Source: Pseudomonas frederiksbergensis (GTDB taxonomy: Bacteria; Pseudomonadota; Gammaproteobacteria; Pseudomonadales; Pseudomonadaceae). Taken from it: DNA of 64,000 bases. Under the pieces are notes generated by a model. The model did no database searches. It worked only from the letters and a program-made list of their open reading frames with translations, and had not been told where the DNA came from. The stretch covers positions 1 to 64,000 of the forward strand of contig NZ_MOBP01000012.1 of the NCBI RefSeq assembly GCF_003732665.1, in the 5' to 3' direction. Positions 59,456-64,000 of this stretch are shown here, in pieces; within the stretch, counting starts at the first letter, position 1, and the number at the start of each line of letters is the position of its first letter. Both the position numbers and the translations under genes were made by a program.

Positions 59456-61549
59456 ATGAACGACACCCGGCACCGTACGGATACCCTCAACCCACGTAAG
59501 GTGGTTACAGGACCGAAACAGAAACAGCATTGGGTCGAATTCCAGTTGCTGGACGAGCAGGGTGATCCCCTGGCGAATATGCCCTATCAGGCGATCAACG
59601 ACGCCATCCGTGAGGGCTGCTTCCCTCAATGCTCGGGGCAAAGCGATGCCCAGGGCGTGATCCGTATTGAGGGGCTGCACCCGATTCCCATTACCCTGAA
59701 GTTGCAGGCCAATCCGCTGGCCGAGCTATTGCAAACTCGTCGCTTGCGTGGCGAGCGTGCCGAACCGCCGTGGCCTGTCATCGGTGGCCGCACCCCGCTG
59801 TATGGTCCACAGCGCTCGACCTTCTCCCCCGAAGAGGAGAAGGCGCTTGCGGCGGGTCACCGCTATCACTACCTGCGTATCGGCCAGTTATGCGACCAAT
59901 TGCCGACTCTTGACCCGCCATTGGTGGACCCGAAGCGGCCCCCGGCGTTTCACTTTCCGGACCCGGCATTCAGCGGTTTCACGGTTGATTACGAAGCACT
60001 GAATCGCCGTCATGTGTTGGAAGTGTGCCCCTTGCGTGCCTGGTCGTTGGTGCTGCATCACCAACCCGAATACAGCATGGCCAATGCCTATAACCTTGGG
60101 TTGATGGCCAATCTGTCCTACAGCGTCGTCGCCCAGAACATGTTGAAGCAACGACCGGACACCGATCCCAGTACCGTCTCAGGCTCGGTGGAGGAGTTTT
60201 TTTTCCGCCAGTGCCTGGACCTGTCGCGCACGCCGATGATGATCGACGCCGGAGGAACACGCCTGCCGGCACTGGTGGTAGACGTCCCCTTCGACCAGCG
60301 CTACACCACGGCGGTGATGCTTGATTCGCTGATGGCCGAGCGGCCGTTAGGTGAGTCGGACATTCCACGGCTCATCATCGAAAACACCCAGCTGTTTTAT
60401 TGCATAAACAAGACTCAAGTGGTCGTGGTGTGGCGCGGGACGCAGGAGCCCAAGGACTGGCTGACCGATGTGCTGTACCGCCCGATGCCGGCCGATGGCA
60501 GCGGCTGCGACTTGAAGTCTGCGTGTACGCCGTTGACTGATGTCGGCAATGTGCATTATGGGTTTTTGAACGCGTTTGAGGTGGCTAAAATTTTGTTTCC
60601 TAAACGGTTCACTGAAATTCAGGAAGCCTTGGTGGATAAACAGTTATTCATTTGCGGCCATAGCTTAGGCGGTGCCCTTGCCCTGATCCACTCTGCGGAG
60701 TTGAAAGATAGCGATCCTTTGCTCTACACCTACGGCATGCCCCGCACATTCACAGCTAAGGCACTGGAGCGCCTGAAAGCGGTGACCCATTTCCGCCATG
60801 TCAACGACGCGGACACTATCACCAGCGTGCCGCCCGAGGCGGAGCTGGATAACTGGCTGTACGACGTCATGGGCCCACTGGGCCATGACCTGGGCTACAT
60901 CTGGTCCGTGGGTGACCTATTGGCCGGCAAACTGGTGCGTTTTGGCGACCCCTATTGGCATCACGGGCAGCTCGCCATGTTCTACCGCGCCGACCAGCAT
61001 TTGGAGTCACGGGCCTCCAATAACCCCGCCGAGCGTAGTAGAGAAGGCCTGGGTGCGCCTTATCACACCACCATTCTTAGGCCTTTGCCGCACCGCACGC
61101 GTATCTACCTGGTCCCCAGTCTGAGCGATGAATTCAGCCGCTTCGCCCGCGAAGACCACAAGGCCCTGATCCGCTCGTTGAACCGCGAAAGCCTGACGCG
61201 TTTCTTTCCGTCACACACCAACCCCGAGCGCAGCACCAAACGCAGCAGCCCGATGGATCACTCGATGATCGCTGCGTACTTACCCTTCCTGCACAACCAA
61301 TTGCTGGAGCTGAGTGCCCCTGAGCGGCCACTGGAGCGCAAGGCGCAACGGGCGAAGTTCGAGGAGCAGATGTATGGCGCGGGCGTCCCCGAGGCGGAAA
61401 GGCAACGCAACGAGCAGTTCCTTGCCCTGCAGAAGTTGTTACCCATGGCACTGCGCATGACTCAAGAACTGGAAGGTGGACCTGAGGCGCTGCAGCGTTT
61501 CTGCCGTGAGCGCGAGTTCGGCGTGATGATCGAGATCACCCAAGCCTGA
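59456..61549 (+). CDS. T6SS class-3 lipase effector (Tle family), copy 2
   Basis: A 697-residue paralogue of the lipase at 51601, strongly similar over its first 90 residues and throughout the core. The N-terminal docking-like part reads HWVEFQLLDEQGDPLANMPY. The nucleophile is S403 in CGHSLGGA, the acid lies in HVNDADTITSVPP and the base in YWHHGQ. It should degrade target-cell lipids; no signal peptide is present. The gene lies between the broken tssM and tssA and is followed by its own lipoprotein partner. I start at 59456 where AGGGA precedes the ATG by five bases; the frame from 59318 opens with a fossil of the tssA start. Confidence 0.86.
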   Translation: MNDTRHRTDTLNPRKVVTGPKQKQHWVEFQLLDEQGDPLANMPYQAINDAIREGCFPQCSGQSDAQGVIRIEGLHPIPITLKLQANPLAELLQTRRLRGERAEPPWPVIGGRTPLYGPQRSTFSPEEEKALAAGHRYHYLRIGQLCDQLPTLDPPLVDPKRPPAFHFPDPAFSGFTVDYEALNRRHVLEVCPLRAWSLVLHHQPEYSMANAYNLGLMANLSYSVVAQNMLKQRPDTDPSTVSGSVEEFFFRQCLDLSRTPMMIDAGGTRLPALVVDVPFDQRYTTAVMLDSLMAERPLGESDIPRLIIENTQLFYCINKTQVVVVWRGTQEPKDWLTDVLYRPMPADGSGCDLKSACTPLTDVGNVHYGFLNAFEVAKILFPKRFTEIQEALVDKQLFICGHSLGGALALIHSAELKDSDPLLYTYGMPRTFTAKALERLKAVTHFRHVNDADTITSVPPEAELDNWLYDVMGPLGHDLGYIWSVGDLLAGKLVRFGDPYWHHGQLAMFYRADQHLESRASNNPAERSREGLGAPYHTTILRPLPHRTRIYLVPSLSDEFSRFAREDHKALIRSLNRESLTRFFPSHTNPERSTKRSSPMDHSMIAAYLPFLHNQLLELSAPERPLERKAQRAKFEEQMYGAGVPEAERQRNEQFLALQKLLPMALRMTQELEGGPEALQRFCREREFGVMIEITQA

Positions 61550-61611
61550 ATCGACGCATCCGGGATGCTGCGGCCCAGCAAACACATCAGCCACAGGGAA
61601 GACCTGAAACC

Positions 61612-61842
61612 ATGAACATTCTGATCCACCCGGCGCAATTTCCAATACAACACCCGACCTATCGGACGGTCGAGGAAAGCGGGGTCGCCCAGCCCTTCGT
61701 CCGCTATCGCATCACCACCCGAGAACGCACGGTGTACGAGGGCGTGACCAATCATGAGGGTTACACCCAACCCATCTCCACCCGCTACCCGGAAGCGGTG
61801 ACCATTGAGTTTCCCGACGCATTGCACGGAGGAACACAGCCT
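61612..61842 (+). other. Orphan transthyretin-like domain in frame with the next lipoprotein gene
   Basis: These 77 codons encode a domain related to the VgrG2 tail: FVRYRITTRERTVYEGVTNH here against FTRYQITTQQGEVFNGVTNK there. The frame continues without a stop into the lipoprotein gene at 61843, so a fused product of 338 residues (61612-62628) is formally possible. A signal peptide in the middle of such a product could not work, so I think the two parts are translated separately or the fusion is a by-product of recombination. GGGAAG lies ahead of the ATG at 61612. Confidence 0.6.
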
Positions 61843-62628
61843 ATGAATGCCTGCCTAAACCATACGAGCGGCGCACTGTTGCTGCTGTTCAGCCTCAGCG
61901 GTTGCGCCCAGTATCAGGCCTTTTCTCCGCCACCGGACGGTGAGCAGGTCAGCATGACGGTGAAGGTCCCCCCGAATCTGGCGGCGGAACCCATGCAGGT
62001 GACGTACCGCTCGGAGAAATGCCCGATCAAACGTTCCGGGCCGGACTGGACCACGTATGAAGAGGACGGCTATCTAGTCACCACAGTTCAGCCGCAACAG
62101 CAGGGGCAGAGCGACCTGTATGAGGCGAAGATTTCCGTAAATGGTGGTGGCAGATGTCAGTGGCAACTGAGCAATGTGACCTTTGGCGTCACCTACGCCA
62201 ACACCTCACACTTCGGAGAGAACGTTAAAGCGGGGCCTGGAGGGGGCGTTATTGTGATGTTCGATCAGCACTTGCCACAACAACGTTCTGCTTTTCAGCC
62301 GACGATAAAAATCGACGGTGATGTGATGATCAGGGAGGACTATTACCCCCGATTCAGTGAGCAATTTATTGGCGGACATAAAAAACTCGTTTGGATACTC
62401 GGCGAAGGTGAAACTTACTTGTACTACCGTTCCCTAAATGCGCGAAAGGTAATATTCGAACCCCTGCTACACGCCAACTATGTGCTGTATTCGGTAGGAC
62501 CGAAGGTGAAGAAAGAGGGTAACTATACCCGCCACACCTACCCTGATGGGAGCGTGACGGCTGATGGGCGTAACCCTAGTTTTAAGAGGCTTCAAGATAT
62601 TCGCTTAGCTGCGGAGAACAAGAAATGA
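61843..62628 (+). CDS. Lipoprotein, candidate immunity protein to lipase copy 2
   Basis: A 261-residue lipoprotein, paralogous to that at 53675. The signal runs from MNACLNHTSGALLLLFSLSG to C21 (lipobox LSGC). The mature region repeats the landmarks of its paralogue: MTVKVPPNLAAEPMQVTYRS, GGGRCQWQLSNVTFGVTYAN and PGGGVIVMFDQ. The ribosome site GGAGGA nine bases before the internal ATG is strong, which is why I set the start at 61843 although the frame is open back to 61612. It probably neutralises lipase 2 in the periplasm. No named domain is recognised. Confidence 0.78.
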   Translation: MNACLNHTSGALLLLFSLSGCAQYQAFSPPPDGEQVSMTVKVPPNLAAEPMQVTYRSEKCPIKRSGPDWTTYEEDGYLVTTVQPQQQGQSDLYEAKISVNGGGRCQWQLSNVTFGVTYANTSHFGENVKAGPGGGVIVMFDQHLPQQRSAFQPTIKIDGDVMIREDYYPRFSEQFIGGHKKLVWILGEGETYLYYRSLNARKVIFEPLLHANYVLYSVGPKVKKEGNYTRHTYPDGSVTADGRNPSFKRLQDIRLAAENKK

Positions 62629-62705
62629 ATCGTGCTCTATTACAGCAGGCATTCAACAACATAACTCCGATGGAGCCCTATCCGCAGACTGGGGGCTTCG
62701 AATGA
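62625..62705 (+). pseudogene. Second, diverged copy of the tssM 3' end (26 codons)
   Basis: An ATG overlapping the lipoprotein stop opens a 26-codon frame that ends EPYPQTGGFE and TGA. It aligns with the true tssM tail VPYAQIGVFE (59292-59321), including an upstream LLQQAF against LPQQIF. Its stop overlaps the tssA ATG (ATGA at 62702), preserving the tssM-tssA coupling. It looks like the tail of a different tssM allele brought in with, or left behind by, lipase cassette 2. Confidence 0.6.
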
Positions 62706-64000
62706 GCCTGCGTACCTTGATCGCCCGCTGCCTGGGAACACGTGATGCGTTGTCCGTTGCACGGGAACAGGCCGCCCACTGGCAACCCTGGTTGCAACCC
62801 ATCAGCGCCGAGTCTCCCGCCGGGGAAGACCCAGGTTACGACGATGATTTCCAGCGTATGCGCGAAGAGGTCAACAGACTGTCGGGCGCCGATGCCGAGC
62901 AGGTTGCCCAACTGGCGCAGAAACTGTTGATGCACCGCTGCAAGGACCTGCGTGTCGCCACTTACTACCTGTGGGCGCGATTGCACAGAGACGGCGAAGT
63001 CGGGCTGGCCGATGGCCTGAGTTTGCTGGCGGCGCTGATCGAGTGCTTCGGCAACGAGGTCCTGCCCATTCGCCCCAACAGCCGCAAGATGGCCCTGGAA
63101 TGGCTGGCCAGCGCCAAGGTGCTGGACACGCTGTCGCTGTACCCGGAGGTGGTCAAGGTCGAGGCCGAGCGTACCGCCGCGGCACTCGCCTGGCTGGAGC
63201 GTGGGTTGGATGCCTGGCCGCCGGATCAGCGCCCGACTTTGGAGCCACTGTATGCCGCGTTGTCCGCGAGGCTGGCGCAGTCCGGCGGTATGGACGCATT
63301 GGTCCCGCAGAACAGCGCCAGCCATGAGGCGACTGCGCATGGCAGTGCATCGCCCGCAACAGCGATCAAATCCGGACGTGATTTGTTGGACAGCGGTCGG
63401 GCCTTGGCCGGGTATCTGCGGGAGCAACCCGAGGGCTGGCTGGCGGCTCACCGCCTGATGAAGAGCTTGCGCTGGGACACGGTGCATCAGGCGCCCCCGC
63501 AGGAGGCTAAAGGCAACACGCGTCTGGCGCCGCCTCGGGCTGACTATCGGGCACAGCTCAAGCGCTTGTACCTGCAGCAGAGCTGGACTGAATTGATCGA
63601 ACAGGTCGAGCGGATCTATGCCGAAGGAGTGAACCATTTCTGGCTGGACCTGCAGTGGTACCTGTATCAGGCCTTGAGCAAACAACCGGCGCCGCAGGAT
63701 CGCTGGGCCGATATCATCAAGCGTGATCTGGGGATGTTTCTTGAACGCCTGCCGGGTCTGGAACTGCTGTGCTGGACCGATGGCAGTCCGTTCGCTGATG
63801 AGACCACCCGCGAATGGATTGCCCAACACGTCAGCGGCAATCAACCCCGGCAATGGTTGCCTGTCCCGTCTGTAGCGGCGGCCAGCGGCGATGGCGACAT
63901 CCTGTCCCTGGAGGGCGAGGCCGTGGCCCAGGCCGACAGCGACGGTGTGGACCACGCGCTGGCCTGGCTGGCCGCACGCCCTGGCGTCGACACCGGGCGC
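62702..64000 (+). CDS. tssA: T6SS cap/baseplate organiser TssA (partial, runs off the window)
   Basis: The first 433 codons of an ImpA_N-type TssA, open to the right edge. The ImpA_N domain lies at about 25-130 (GEDPGYDDDFQRMREEVNRL and KDLRVATYYLWARL, then LSLLAALIECFGNEVLPIRP). A second conserved region begins near 215 (SGRDLLDSGRALAGYLREQP) and resembles the VasJ-type C-terminal module. TssA primes tail assembly at the baseplate and stays at the distal end of the growing sheath. The ATG at 62702 overlaps the stop of the short tssM-tail remnant. The C-terminal part, which defines the TssA subclass, is outside the window. Confidence 0.9.
   Translation, partial: MSLRTLIARCLGTRDALSVAREQAAHWQPWLQPISAESPAGEDPGYDDDFQRMREEVNRLSGADAEQVAQLAQKLLMHRCKDLRVATYYLWARLHRDGEVGLADGLSLLAALIECFGNEVLPIRPNSRKMALEWLASAKVLDTLSLYPEVVKVEAERTAAALAWLERGLDAWPPDQRPTLEPLYAALSARLAQSGGMDALVPQNSASHEATAHGSASPATAIKSGRDLLDSGRALAGYLREQPEGWLAAHRLMKSLRWDTVHQAPPQEAKGNTRLAPPRADYRAQLKRLYLQQSWTELIEQVERIYAEGVNHFWLDLQWYLYQALSKQPAPQDRWADIIKRDLGMFLERLPGLELLCWTDGSPFADETTREWIAQHVSGNQPRQWLPVPSVAAASGDGDILSLEGEAVAQADSDGVDHALAWLAARPGVDTGR

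Noticed and set aside
62678..63955. Minus-strand frame of 425 codons at the right end
   Set aside because: Antisense of tssA, whose plus-strand frame is open to the window edge and has ImpA_N motifs.

Overview
The window looks like the chromosome of a Pseudomonas of the fluorescens group. The evidence is the gacA-uvrC-pgsA-tRNA-Gly block (gacA with a TTG start), the high-GC reading frames, and at least six copies of the Pseudomonas REP hairpin (TTCGCGAGCAAGCCCGCTCC type) between genes. Names are assigned from motifs and remembered family features; no search was run.

Layout. 1-56: probable end of an IS21-family element. 89-520: thioredoxin-like protein. 877-7658: an operon-like run of amino-acid-type ABC transporter, RidA, IclR regulator, PLP-dependent dehydratase/aldolase-like enzyme and 2-keto-3-deoxygluconate-type sugar kinase, which I read as uptake and breakdown of D-glucosaminate or a similar beta-hydroxy D-amino acid. 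7773-11893: parvulin, hybrid sensor kinase, PilT/PilU-type ATPase. 12001-17951: ketone-body module (acetoacetyl-CoA synthetase, 3-hydroxybutyrate dehydrogenase, GntP permease and a sigma-54 activator resembling HbcR) with a good -24/-12 promoter before the permease. 18070-23610: yejABEF peptide importer. 23747-28614: second parvulin, a signal-less lipase, a three-repeat protein of unknown function, a DAHP synthase behind an aromatic-codon attenuator, and a GNAT acetyltransferase. 28742-31941: gacA, uvrC, pgsA and tRNA-Gly(GCC).

From 32 kb to the right edge lies a type VI secretion (T6SS) cluster beside the tRNA: tssB, tssC, tssK, tssL, an OmpA-family gene, hcp, tssH(clpV), then effector cassettes, then tssM and a tssA that runs off the window. 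The cassettes are: (a) VgrG1 with a transthyretin-like tail, a PLD-type lipase and a Sel1 lipoprotein; (b) PAAR, VgrG2 with a C-terminal extension, and a small four-helix membrane protein; (c) a class-3 lipase, a lipoprotein and a PAAR; (d) a second, paralogous class-3 lipase and lipoprotein wedged between tssM and tssA. tssE, tssF, tssG and tssJ are not in the window.

The most unusual points are in this cluster. The two vgrG genes share about 1.7 kb of near-identical sequence and then diverge. VgrG2 ends in an unrecognised domain next to a candidate immunity membrane protein. tssM is frameshifted at a C tract 50 codons before its natural end. Lipase cassette (d) is flanked by two versions of the tssM-tssA junction, which points to insertion by recombination there. 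Outside the cluster, the proposed glucosaminate operon, the sigma-54 promoter and the tandem aromatic leader ORFs before DAHP synthase deserve attention.
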